The notes beneath the pieces are model-generated. The model saw nothing but the letters and a program-made list of their open reading frames with translations, was not told the origin of the DNA and searched no databases. Positions 1-6,469 of a stretch of DNA of 9,235 nucleotides are shown here, piece by piece. The DNA is from Prevotella sp. CAG:1185. GTDB lineage: Bacteria > Bacteroidota > Bacteroidia > Bacteroidales > Bacteroidaceae. The translations under genes and the position numbers were made by a program. Location: NCBI GenBank assembly GCA_000436695.1, contig HF992627.1, forward strand, positions 1-9,235, in the 5' to 3' direction. Each line of letters begins with the position of its first letter. Positions within the stretch are counted from its first letter, which is position 1.

Positions 1-592
1 TATGGTGGTGAGAAACAACTACTATTGGACAGAGAAGGTTGCCGCTGAGGAAAAGGCTCTCGAAGAAAACAACAAGGATAACGCTTCTGCCGCTAAGGCT
101 GAGAACCGTGCGCTGCCGTTTATTGCCAACGGCGACAGGGCCATGGTGGTAAGGGTTAGAAACCTGCGCGAGTTTTACGGTCTTCATTTTGCCGACGTGT
201 GGCTTCAGTTCCCCGATTACGACAATTATGAAATAATGGTAACCGCCGTAACCGACAGTCTTATGGCTGAGGCTCCGGCTCTTACGCACGAACAGAGCGA
301 ACGGCTCTTCAACGGAGTTATGGAAGACTATCAGGATGTGCCGCTTAAAGCCGACCGCCTGAAAAAGGTAAGACAAGACCCTTGTTACAATGCCTTGCAG
401 ATAAAATATGCCTATGCCGTTACATGTCATAAGGCACAGGGCGGACAATGGGCGCACATATATGTTGACCAGGGCTACATGACCGACGACATGCTCTCGC
501 CCGACTATATCCATTGGCTCTATACAGCCTTCACGCGTGCTACAGAGAAACTTTATCTCGTCAACTGGCCTAAGACGCAGACGGAAGGATGA
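1..592 (+). CDS. C-terminal part of a RecD/UvrD-like superfamily 1 DNA helicase (5' end outside window)
   Basis: This is the end of an ATP-dependent DNA helicase of the RecD/TraA type (COG0507-like), which would unwind DNA in the cytoplasm during repair or recombination. In the visible 196 residues, TCHKAQGGQW (141-150) is the characteristic UvrD_C_2 motif and YTAFTRATEKLYLV (174-187) is helicase motif VI with its arginine finger. FIANGD (40-45) is typical of the beta-barrel insert between the two RecA lobes. The Walker A and B motifs must lie left of the window, so the ATG at position 2 is almost certainly internal and the gene is partial. The protein ends normally at TGA 590-592, and base composition resembles rmuC and the two-component genes. 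The next gene starts 39 bases on with a clear drop in GC. The family call is secure; the exact subfamily (a RecD2-like or Bacteroidetes-specific exonuclease V-like helicase) is not. Confidence 0.88.
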   Translation, partial: MVVRNNYYWTEKVAAEEKALEENNKDNASAAKAENRALPFIANGDRAMVVRVRNLREFYGLHFADVWLQFPDYDNYEIMVTAVTDSLMAEAPALTHEQSERLFNGVMEDYQDVPLKADRLKKVRQDPCYNALQIKYAYAVTCHKAQGGQWAHIYVDQGYMTDDMLSPDYIHWLYTAFTRATEKLYLVNWPKTQTEG

Positions 593-631
593 CATATAAA
601 TTTAATTGTTGCACATAAAGATTTATCAATA

Positions 632-1315
632 ATGGAAAAAGATGTTTTGCAAGATTTGAGATTAAAATTAACCAAAGATTCTTTGAGGAATGAAATCCTT
701 CAAAATGGTTATCAAAAGACTTTTGATAAAATTGCAAAAATACTTTTGAATAAAGTCGCCATATGTAAAGGTGAAAAAATCTTTTATATAAAAGACATAG
801 AATTTTATCTGTATGAAAATAATCATCGTGACATCGTAACATATCCGAGGATATGTAAGGCAGGACAATGGTTCTTTCATCCGAGCGGCATAGACATTTC
901 TTTTGAAAGTAGTGTTGATGTAAAGAGTAATGATTATGAGCTTTTTCAGCCTATTCTTCGTGATGATGCGTTTTTCGGCGGTGTGTTGATTAGGGCTATT
1001 TATCCTGCCGACAAGGCCCCGTCAGATGCTTGTAAGTATAGTCTTGACGGTCCGCATAAAGTTGAATGGGCTTTGTTCGACTGCTTTGACGCATTTAACG
1101 AAACAACAAACTTTCCGCATCTGATTGAATGTGAACATAAAATTGAACATATAACAAAGCCCCGTAAAAACTTAATACCTAAGGAAAATGACTATCGTAA
1201 AAAAATAGAAACGATATTAAATTATTATTATGAAGATAGTCCTGTCTCAATAGATGAATGGATAAATATCTATAAGTCCTTTGAGAAAAAAACGTATCGT
1301 TATATGGTACGATAA
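632..1315 (+). CDS. Orphan protein of 227 residues, AT-rich; possible remote glycosylase-like fold
   Basis: I do not firmly recognise this gene. It encodes a soluble protein with no signal peptide or membrane segment: a helical N-terminus (1-45), a central beta-rich core (50-150) and a charged helical tail (185-227). The core carries the ordered motifs CKAGQWFFHPSGIDISFES (75-93), GGVLIRAIYP (116-125) and DGPHKV (139-144). The order of an LIRA.P segment followed by a GP.K segment faintly recalls the methylpurine DNA glycosylase (MPG/AAG) fold, but I cannot point to its catalytic residues, so this is only a hint. Codon use is clearly more AT-rich than the helicase before it and rmuC after it, which suggests acquisition by transfer. 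The start at 632 follows an A/T-rich leader without a clear Shine-Dalgarno. The 168 bases to rmuC hold no obvious strong terminator, so read-through is possible. Confidence 0.7.
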   Translation: MEKDVLQDLRLKLTKDSLRNEILQNGYQKTFDKIAKILLNKVAICKGEKIFYIKDIEFYLYENNHRDIVTYPRICKAGQWFFHPSGIDISFESSVDVKSNDYELFQPILRDDAFFGGVLIRAIYPADKAPSDACKYSLDGPHKVEWALFDCFDAFNETTNFPHLIECEHKIEHITKPRKNLIPKENDYRKKIETILNYYYEDSPVSIDEWINIYKSFEKKTYRYMVR

Positions 1316-1483
1316 AATAGATGCGGATAAATGAAAAATGAATTTCATGATTATGATGTTCATCTGATTGTGATTTCTGACATTGCGCGTTAAGATGGTG
1401 TTGGGTATTGTTTCGCGTTGAATATCGTTCATTGCAGTAAGATTAGATATGTATAATTTAAAATAAGAGAAAAAGAAAAATAA

Positions 1484-2842
1484 ATGACTTCGGTATTAAT
1501 ATTTATTGCAGGAGTGCTTGTTGCTTCGGTAGTGTTTTTTATTCTTCTTCAAAACAAGGTTAAGCAGCAGGCGGCACAGACGGCTCAGTTGGCTGGTGAT
1601 GCCGCCGCAAGCCGTCGTGAGGCCGACATGTTGCGCTCTCAGTTGGGTGATGTGCGTGACGAGGCAGAGCGACGTATTGCCGACTTGCGCCGTCAGTACG
1701 ACCGGCTTACGGCCGATGCCGAGCGCAAGCACGCTGAAGAGAGGGCGGAGCGCGAGCAGCTTATGGAGAAACAGTTTAATGAGAGATTGCAGCTCTTGCA
1801 GGAACAGCTGCGCACAACAACAGAGAAACTTCTGAAACAGCGGGCTGATGAGCTTGACAAGAGCAACCGCAGTCAGATGGACTCGATAATAGCTCCGCTG
1901 AAAGCCGTAATGACAGAGATGAAAAAGTCGATGGACGACAACCGCGAGTCGTTCACACGCAGCACGGCTTCGCTCGGTGAACAGATAAAACAGATGCATG
2001 CCACAACGGCATCGCTCGGCGCTGAGGCCGAAAAGCTGTCGCGTGCGCTTCAGACAGGTCCTAAGATTCAGGGCGACTTCGGTGAGATGAAGCTCAATGA
2101 CCTTCTCGATAAGTTCGGATTTACCAAGGGCGTTGAGTATGACGTGCAGTACACCATGCGCGACGCAAAGGGCAACGTGATACACAACGACGACACCAAC
2201 GACATGATGCGCCCCGACGTGGTGCTGCATTATCCCGACCATAAAGACGTGATAATCGACTCTAAGGCGTCGCTTACTGCCTTTATTAATTATGTAAACG
2301 CCGAGACCGACGACGAGCGCCGCAAGGCTCTAGACGAGCATGTTAAGAGCGTTCGCCGCCATGTAGACGAGCTTTCGGCAAAGAACTACGCCAAATACTC
2401 AATGGAGGGCGGCACCACTCTCGACTTTGTCATCATGTTCGTGCCGCAGGAGGCGGCCATGCAGCTTGCTGTGTCTGCCGATCCGTCGCTTTGGAACTAT
2501 GCCTTTGAGCGCAAGGTTGTCATTACCAGTGAGCAAAATCTCTTCTCGTTGCTACGCCTTCTGCAGATTGCGTGGACACAGCAGCGCCAGGCCAACAACC
2601 AGGAACTCGTGTTCGGACTTGCCGACACGCTCATCGAGCGCGTAGGGTTGTTTGTTGAACGTTTCGAGAAGATAGGCAAGAATATTGAAACCGTGCAGAA
2701 GTCGTTTGATGATGCGCGCAAGGCCATAAAAGGCAATCAGAGCTTCATCGTGTCGGCGCACAAGCTCGTTGAGATGGGCGCGAAGGAGAATCCGCGCCGT
2801 CCGCTGCCAGACATATCGCCCGACGACGACTCTCAGGCCTGA
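1484..2842 (+). CDS. rmuC: DNA recombination protein RmuC
   Basis: RmuC is a conserved nuclease-fold protein that limits DNA inversions and rearrangements at short inverted repeats; its biochemical action is still poorly defined. The 452-residue protein has the standard layout: an N-terminal membrane anchor (residues about 4-22), a long charged coiled coil (about 25-130), the RmuC domain (about 150-430) and an acidic proline-containing tail. In the domain, GDFGEMKLNDLLDKFGF (197-213) is the family hallmark. RPDVVLHYPD (243-252) followed by IIDSKASLTAF (257-267) supplies the acidic and lysine residues of the restriction-endonuclease-like (PD-(D/E)XK) core. WTQQRQANNQE (364-374) is another conserved block. 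Length is normal and the frame intact. The start follows the purine-rich leader agagaaaaagaaaaataa. The two-component genes begin 138 bases downstream behind their own promoter, so rmuC is probably transcribed separately. Confidence 0.95.
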   Translation: MTSVLIFIAGVLVASVVFFILLQNKVKQQAAQTAQLAGDAAASRREADMLRSQLGDVRDEAERRIADLRRQYDRLTADAERKHAEERAEREQLMEKQFNERLQLLQEQLRTTTEKLLKQRADELDKSNRSQMDSIIAPLKAVMTEMKKSMDDNRESFTRSTASLGEQIKQMHATTASLGAEAEKLSRALQTGPKIQGDFGEMKLNDLLDKFGFTKGVEYDVQYTMRDAKGNVIHNDDTNDMMRPDVVLHYPDHKDVIIDSKASLTAFINYVNAETDDERRKALDEHVKSVRRHVDELSAKNYAKYSMEGGTTLDFVIMFVPQEAAMQLAVSADPSLWNYAFERKVVITSEQNLFSLLRLLQIAWTQQRQANNQELVFGLADTLIERVGLFVERFEKIGKNIETVQKSFDDARKAIKGNQSFIVSAHKLVEMGAKENPRRPLPDISPDDDSQA

Positions 2843-2892
2843 CGCCGTCCGTGAGCAGTCGCCGCGTGGCTTCCTTCTTGTGGCGTATTGTG

Positions 2893-2921
2893 TTGTAACG
2901 GCATTGTAACACGTCTGTAAT
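2893..2921 (+). promoter_or_regulatory. PhoB-box-like operator: three 7-bp direct repeats at 11-bp spacing
   Basis: TTGTAAC occurs at 2893-2899 and again at 2904-2910, and a third related copy, CTGTAAT, at 2915-2921. Start-to-start distance is exactly 11 bases both times, so all copies lie on one face of the helix. Repeats of 7 bp separated by 4 bp are the known layout of binding sites for OmpR/PhoB-family regulators (E. coli pho box: CTGTCAT repeats every 11 bp). The array lies 60 bases before the start of such a regulator and about 21 bases upstream of a -7 element, replacing the -33 box. Autoregulation by the downstream gene is the natural inference. Confidence 0.55.
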
Positions 2922-2942
2922 AAATATGAATACAGTTATCAT

Positions 2943-2950
2943 TACTTTTG
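2943..2950 (+). promoter_or_regulatory. Probable -7 element of the response regulator promoter
   Basis: TACTTTTG matches the Bacteroidetes -7 consensus TAnnTTTG. No TTTG-type -33 element is found 19-21 bases upstream (about 2919-2924). Instead the 11-bp repeat array ends there, as expected for a promoter that depends on an activator. Transcription would start near 2957, giving a leader of roughly 24 bases. Confidence 0.5.
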
Positions 2951-2980
2951 CAACGGTTATTATAAAAAACAGAATGACTT

Positions 2981-3670
2981 ATGGATAATAATTATCGAAT
3001 ACTGGTGGTTGACGACGAACAAGACCTTTGTGAGATTTTGAAGTTTAACCTTGAGACAGACGGCTATACCGTTGAGATGGCAAACTCGGCCGAGGAGGCT
3101 CTCGAGATGAACATCGAGAGTTTCAACCTTCTGCTGCTCGACGTTATGATGGGCGGCATGTCGGGCTTCGCGCTGGCTAAGCAGCTCAAGGCCGAACCTG
3201 CCACAAAAGACATCCCAATAATATTCCTCACGGCGCGTGACACTGAAAACGACACCGTTACAGGCTTCAATCTCGGTGCCGACGATTATATCTCGAAGCC
3301 ATTCTCTATACGTGAGGTGCTGGTAAGAGTGCGCGCCGTGCTGCGCCGTACAGCAGAACACAACGGAGTGCCGCAGTCGAACGTGATAAGTTATCAGGGA
3401 CTTGAGCTTAACCTCGACAAAAAGACCGTAAGCATTGACGGCGAGGACATACCGTTCACCAAGACAGAGTTTGAGATTCTTCACCTGCTGCTCGACGAGA
3501 AGGGCCGCGTGTTCTCACGTCAGGAGCTTATCGACCGCATCTGGCCTAAGGACGTGCTTGTGCTCGACCGCACTGTCGACGTAAACATAACGCGCCTCCG
3601 CAAGAAGATAGGGCGCTTCTCAAAGTGCATCGTAACGCGTCTCGGCTTCGGATATTATTTCGATGCCTGA
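2981..3670 (+). CDS. OmpR/PhoB-family two-component response regulator, PhoB-like
   Basis: This is a DNA-binding response regulator of 229 residues, normal for the family. The receiver domain (about 5-122) keeps the acidic pocket D11/D12, the phosphoacceptor D54 in LLLDVMM, T84 and K106 in the DDYISKPF segment. A linker leads to a winged-helix Trans_Reg_C domain (about 136-227) with the helix region TEFEILHLLL (162-171), the recognition helix DRTVDVNITRLRKKI (196-210) and the terminal hairpin RLGFGYYF. The partner kinase starts 36 bases downstream in the same direction. The receiver resembles what I remember of Bacteroides PhoB-type regulators (ILVVDDE, then NDTVTGFNLGADDYISKPFS) more than RprY. 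A PhoB-box-like array in its own promoter supports a phosphate-type regulator, but no pst or phoU genes are visible, so the stimulus is inferred and no gene symbol is assigned. Confidence 0.92.
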   Translation: MDNNYRILVVDDEQDLCEILKFNLETDGYTVEMANSAEEALEMNIESFNLLLLDVMMGGMSGFALAKQLKAEPATKDIPIIFLTARDTENDTVTGFNLGADDYISKPFSIREVLVRVRAVLRRTAEHNGVPQSNVISYQGLELNLDKKTVSIDGEDIPFTKTEFEILHLLLDEKGRVFSRQELIDRIWPKDVLVLDRTVDVNITRLRKKIGRFSKCIVTRLGFGYYFDA

Positions 3671-3706
3671 TGCGTCTTCACTAATAACATAAATAAACCA
3701 ACCTAA

Positions 3707-5122
3707 ATGAAAATGTGCAGAACGTCAGTGGGCACGCGCCTTTATGTCAGCGTGCTGTCCGTATTTGTGGTCTTCGCTGTGGCCTTCATCATCTTTCAGC
3801 ACGCCCGTGAGCGTGAGTATAAAATCAGCGCGCTCAACACGCGCCTTCAGGATTATAACGAGCGCATGATAGAGTCGATGGGCTATCTTGACAGCAAGTC
3901 GGACAAGTCGCTTGACCGCTATGTGGCAAACCATTATATCCACGGTCTGCGCGTTACGCTTATCAACCGCAACGGCAAGGTAATCTACGACAACGTTTAT
4001 AAAAACTACAATAAGATGGGCAACCATCTTTCGCGCATGGAGGTCAGAGAGGCACTCAAAGACGGCAGCGGCTACGACTTCAGCCGTATTAGCAGCACTC
4101 TTAATCAAGATTATTTCTATTCTGCCACTTATTCACCTCAGTGCTCTCTCATAGTGCGCAGCGCATTGCCTTATGACAACAGTCTTGCCAAGACGCTTCG
4201 TGCCGACCAGCACTATCTGTGGTTCTCGCTTGTTGCCATGCTTGTGCTTGTGCTTATTCTCTACCGCTTTGTGAGTCGTCTGGGCGACAACATCACCAAA
4301 CTGCGCCTATTTGCCAGTCGTGCCGACCACAACGAGAGTCTTGACACTGAAGACCTTGTGGAGTTTCCGGGCGACGAACTTGGCGAGATAGCCGAGCGAA
4401 TAATCAAGATTTACAAGCGGCTGCAGAAAACCAAGGAGGAGCAGAATGTGCTGAAACGCCAGCTCACGCAGAACATAGCTCACGAACTGAAAACTCCCGT
4501 GGCAAGCATTCAGGGTTATCTTGAAACAATACTCGACAATCCTAATATCAACGATGCCACCAAGGAGCAGTTTCTTCAGCGCTGCTATGCTCAGTCGCAG
4601 CGTCTTACTTCGCTGCTTCAGGACATATCAACGCTCAACAGGCTCGATGACGCTTCAGACATGGTAGACTTTGATGTTGTTGATGTCAGCACGATGGTGG
4701 CAAACATAACCAAGGAAACTGCCCTGCAGCTGTCTGAACGCAAGATGACATTCAACAACATGCTGCCCGACGGCATAAAGGTTAAGGGCAATCACTCACT
4801 GCTTTACAGCGTGTTCCGCAATCTCACCGACAACGCCATTGCCTATGCCGGCGAAGGAACCACAATAACTCTCACGGCTGTCAGCGACGGCGACTTCTGG
4901 CGCTTTGCTTTCAGCGACAATGGTGTAGGTGTTCCTCACGAGCATCTCGCCCGTCTGTTTGAGCGCTTTTATCGTGTTGACAAGGGCCGCAGCCGCAAGA
5001 TGGGCGGTACAGGTCTCGGTCTTGCCATCGTAAAGAACGCCGTACTGCTGCATGGCGGATCAATAAGGGTAAGCAACAATATTACAGGCGGCCTTCGTTT
5101 CGACTTTACGCTGAAGAAGTAA
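3707..5122 (+). CDS. Membrane sensor histidine kinase, PhoR-like, partner of the upstream regulator
   Basis: This is an inner-membrane sensor kinase of 471 residues. TM1 (about 12-30), an extracytoplasmic sensor of about 140 residues (31-170) containing a Cache/PAS-like strand set around LRVTLINRNGKVIYDN (81-96), and TM2 (171-187) precede a HAMP-like linker (188-242). The H-box is NIAHELKTPVASIQGYLETI (256-275) with phosphoacceptor H259. The catalytic domain keeps the N-box RNLTDNA (371-377), DNGVGVP (404-410), the F-box LFERFYRVDKGRSR (417-430) and the G2 box GGTGLGLAIVKN (433-444), so it should be fully active. HELKTP followed by a GYLET segment is typical of PhoR-type kinases. Unlike E. 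coli PhoR there is no cytoplasmic PAS domain between TM2 and the H-box; sensing is probably extracytoplasmic. The leader lacks a Shine-Dalgarno, and a second ATG lies two codons in. It is probably co-transcribed with the regulator. Confidence 0.92.
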   Translation: MKMCRTSVGTRLYVSVLSVFVVFAVAFIIFQHAREREYKISALNTRLQDYNERMIESMGYLDSKSDKSLDRYVANHYIHGLRVTLINRNGKVIYDNVYKNYNKMGNHLSRMEVREALKDGSGYDFSRISSTLNQDYFYSATYSPQCSLIVRSALPYDNSLAKTLRADQHYLWFSLVAMLVLVLILYRFVSRLGDNITKLRLFASRADHNESLDTEDLVEFPGDELGEIAERIIKIYKRLQKTKEEQNVLKRQLTQNIAHELKTPVASIQGYLETILDNPNINDATKEQFLQRCYAQSQRLTSLLQDISTLNRLDDASDMVDFDVVDVSTMVANITKETALQLSERKMTFNNMLPDGIKVKGNHSLLYSVFRNLTDNAIAYAGEGTTITLTAVSDGDFWRFAFSDNGVGVPHEHLARLFERFYRVDKGRSRKMGGTGLGLAIVKNAVLLHGGSIRVSNNITGGLRFDFTLKK

Positions 5123-5367
5123 GTTTGGTTGAGGAACGAAAAGTTACGAGTTAAAAATTTAATTCGCTTCCATTTTATCAAGTAAGACTATTTAATGCTG
5201 TCTGCATATTAGTGAAAACTTTGGATAAGCATCAGTTGAATGATAATGCTTTAACTGCGACATTGTAAATGCAGTTTACTCTGATTGAGATAATTGCGAA
5301 TAAATTATATTGCTTAAATTCATGATGTAGAATTCAACATTCATTTTTATCCATCATTATTATTAAT
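5123..5367. other. Non-coding stretch between the kinase gene and its terminator
   Basis: This AT-rich stretch of about 245 bases has no ORF that I would support on either strand. A short inverted repeat, AACTGC (5253-5258) with GCAGTT (5271-5276), could form a weak hairpin. It is probably the long 3' untranslated region of the two-component transcript. I see no RNA family that I recognise. Confidence 0.4.
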
Positions 5368-5408
5368 ATGTGCCGTAGGATAATGTTTCCTGCGGCACAT
5401 TTGTTTTA
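5368..5408 (+). terminator. Rho-independent terminator of the two-component operon
   Basis: ATGTGCCGTAGGA (5368-5380) pairs along 13 bases with TCCTGCGGCACAT (5388-5400), with one G-T wobble, across a 7-base loop. TTGTTTTA follows at 5401-5408. The T-rich side lies on the plus strand, so it ends transcripts coming from the kinase gene. On the minus strand the flank is only moderately T-rich, so bidirectional action is possible but less likely. Confidence 0.8.
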
Positions 5409-5755
5409 TTGTAAATATTTCAGACTATATCTGTCTGTTTAACGCTCCCAGAACATTGATGCCCGTCAGGTATTCGTGATTTTACTCGAAAAACGATAAA
5501 AAACGGGCTGTTTTATTAAATCATTGTCAGTCAGCGCGTTATACAATATTCAAATAGAAACGGCAACAGTTAAAAAATATTACTCGGCCGTTTACGATGC
5601 AAAAGTGGCCGAGTTACGCTGTCAAACATGCCCTTAAATCACTCGAAAACCATGCTTTTACACCTCAAAATCAATGCTTTTTACCTCGTTATTCATCTCA
5701 AAAAGCAAACGAATGTTAATTGTATTGCATTATTATCACAAATAATTAACACTCG
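5409..5755. other. Intergenic stretch holding short interspersed repeats; no supported gene
   Basis: No convincing coding sequence was seen on either strand. The stretch holds a spaced 6-bp inverted repeat, GCCCGT (5461-5466) with ACGGGC (5503-5508). On the minus strand there is a weak AAAAC/GTTTT hairpin followed by T-rich sequence around 5490-5516, which might end the minus-strand operon. The repeat block described in the next entry also lies here. ACTCGAAAA occurs at both 5484 and 5641, and CTCGTTAT at both 5685 and 5752. Confidence 0.4.
5582..5695. repeat. Probable Prevotella-type intergenic repeat element
   Basis: ACTCGGCC (5582-5589) and GGCCGAGT (5607-5614) form an 8-bp perfect inverted repeat around TTTACGATGCAAAAG. 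Downstream are two imperfect tandem copies of about 22 bp, beginning ATGCTTTTACACCTC (5652) and ATGCTTTTTACCTC (5674). Strings such as GATGCAAAAGTGGCCG and AAAACCATGCTTTTAC look like repeats I remember from many Prevotella intergenic regions, but this is recollection and no search was made. The function is unknown. Confidence 0.4.
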
Positions 5756-5857
5756 TTATCTTTCATTTTTCCAGATTGAAAAAATATTTTGTCCTAAGTT
5801 TTTACCGAGGAAATGCTTCTTATGATTATATGAAATTTCAAGCTTTTTATATTTCAT
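5756..5857 (-). CDS. Possible 33-residue basic ORF at the end of the minus-strand operon
   Basis: This small ORF starts at the ATG at 5857-5855, preceded nine bases upstream by AAGGTG, one of the better Shine-Dalgarno-like signals in the operon. It begins 16 bases after the end of the frameshifted gene. The peptide begins MKYKKLEISYNHKKHF and ends WKNER; it is lysine-rich and has no membrane segment. It could be a real small gene, a further fragment of the broken upstream gene, or chance in AT-rich DNA. I cannot separate these possibilities by eye. Confidence 0.2.
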   Translation of the reverse strand: MKYKKLEISYNHKKHFLGKNLGQNIFSIWKNER

Positions 5858-5873
5858 TGGGTTGTTCACCTTT

Positions 5874-6115
5874 TCAATGATTGACTGAGACACAAACTGC
5901 CTCTTTGTAATATGCTTTTATATTTTCTTCTTGCCCGCCATAATCATATCCACTCTTAATCTTTATGGAATCACCATTTTTTCTTAAAAGTAAATGAGGA
6001 AAAAGGCTCTTTGTCAAACGTTCCCCCAGGCTCGTTCTTTACATTCTGCAAAAAACAAAGGCATAAAGCGTTTTCCACACTCACTACACTTAAAAGGTAT
6101 TGTACCTATAACCAT
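5874..6115 (-). pseudogene. CxxC (zinc-ribbon-like) small protein gene, frame broken at a run of five G
   Basis: The ATG (6115-6113) lies one base after the stop of the 95-residue gene (TAA-A-ATG), so translation is probably coupled. Frame one gives 33 residues beginning MVIGTIPFKCSECGKRFM, with a CxxC knuckle at C10/C13 and another cysteine at C25, then stops at 6016-6014. Just before that stop, at the five-G run (6023-6027 on the plus strand), a -1 shift opens a second frame. It runs about 50 codons (segments KNGDSIKIKSGYDYGGQ and AYYKEAVCVSVNH) to a TGA at 5876-5874. One extra G would give a single protein of 80 residues. The start IPFKCSECGK resembles small zinc-ribbon proteins of Bacteroidetes mobile DNA, from memory. 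A real mutation, a sequencing error, or ribosomal slippage on GGGGG could each explain it. Confidence 0.5.
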
Positions 6116-6116
6116 T

Positions 6117-6404
6117 TTACTTATCCCGTTTGAATAATTGTTTAATCTTGTTCTTTCTGGAATCATACATCATCACGCAGACCACTAATAGAAAAAATCC
6201 TACAACCGCTCCCAAGATTACCATGTATATCCAGAATATAGGAGCAAACCACCAGCTGTCATTAGCCCAATGATGGTATGCTTTTGTTACACTTCCGTAC
6301 TTATCTGCTTGCCAGATGATAACTCCAAGTAATATGATGCCGTTGAATATGGTTTCCCAAAGAAGGCATCCCCAGTTGAATCCGCATCCCTTATTTTCTG
6401 CCAT
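6117..6404 (-). CDS. Small two-pass membrane protein, 95 residues, unknown function
   Basis: I do not recognise the family. The N-terminus is glycine- and cysteine-rich (GCGFNWGCLLWE, 6-17). It is followed by a hydrophobic segment (about 18-31), an aromatic loop (YHHWANDSWWFAP, 43-55), a second strong membrane segment (about 55-79) and a basic tail ending KQLFKRDK. By the positive-inside rule the tail is cytoplasmic, and both ends are probably inside. The gene lies 65 bases after the DnaB-like gene in the same direction and is almost fused to the following CxxC gene, so it belongs to the same operon. There is no clear Shine-Dalgarno; the 13-base palindrome TTTAATCATTAAA (6407-6419) sits directly in front of the ATG. 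Possible roles are membrane anchor, small holin-like or effector protein, or partner of the 49-residue peptide. None is shown by the sequence. Confidence 0.68.
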   Translation of the reverse strand: MAENKGCGFNWGCLLWETIFNGIILLGVIIWQADKYGSVTKAYHHWANDSWWFAPIFWIYMVILGAVVGFFLLVVCVMMYDSRKNKIKQLFKRDK

Positions 6405-6469
6405 ATTTTAATCATTAAAGGTTATCCAGACATATAATAGCCATAGACATCCACGTTTCTTATTAATAG

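Noticed and set aside
2..4. ATG at the window edge as true start of the helicase gene
   Set aside because: The helicase motifs I see are only the C-terminal ones, so the gene must begin left of the window.
1331..1348. Hairpin ATGAAA/TTTCAT after the orphan gene as a terminator
   Set aside because: The stem is short and AT-only apart from one pair, and no T-tract follows.
1496..2242. Long minus-strand ORF of 248 codons
   Set aside because: It lies wholly inside rmuC on the opposite strand, its composition (Cys, His and Leu excess) is that of an antisense reading, and the rmuC protein is unmistakable.
2960..3484. Minus-strand ORF of 174 codons
   Set aside because: Antisense shadow of the response regulator gene, whose domains are fully accounted for on the plus strand.
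2981..5122. Naming the two-component pair RprY/RprX
   Set aside because: From memory, the receiver sequence fits PhoB-type regulators better than RprY, and the PhoB-box-like array upstream agrees.
5582..5695. CRISPR-like array
   Set aside because: There are only two imperfect copies of about 22 bp, directly abutting, with no unique spacers and no cas genes.
5628..5825. Plus-strand ORF of 65 codons
   Set aside because: It begins inside the repeat block and has no Shine-Dalgarno or recognisable pattern. The coding-like signal in this area is on the minus strand.
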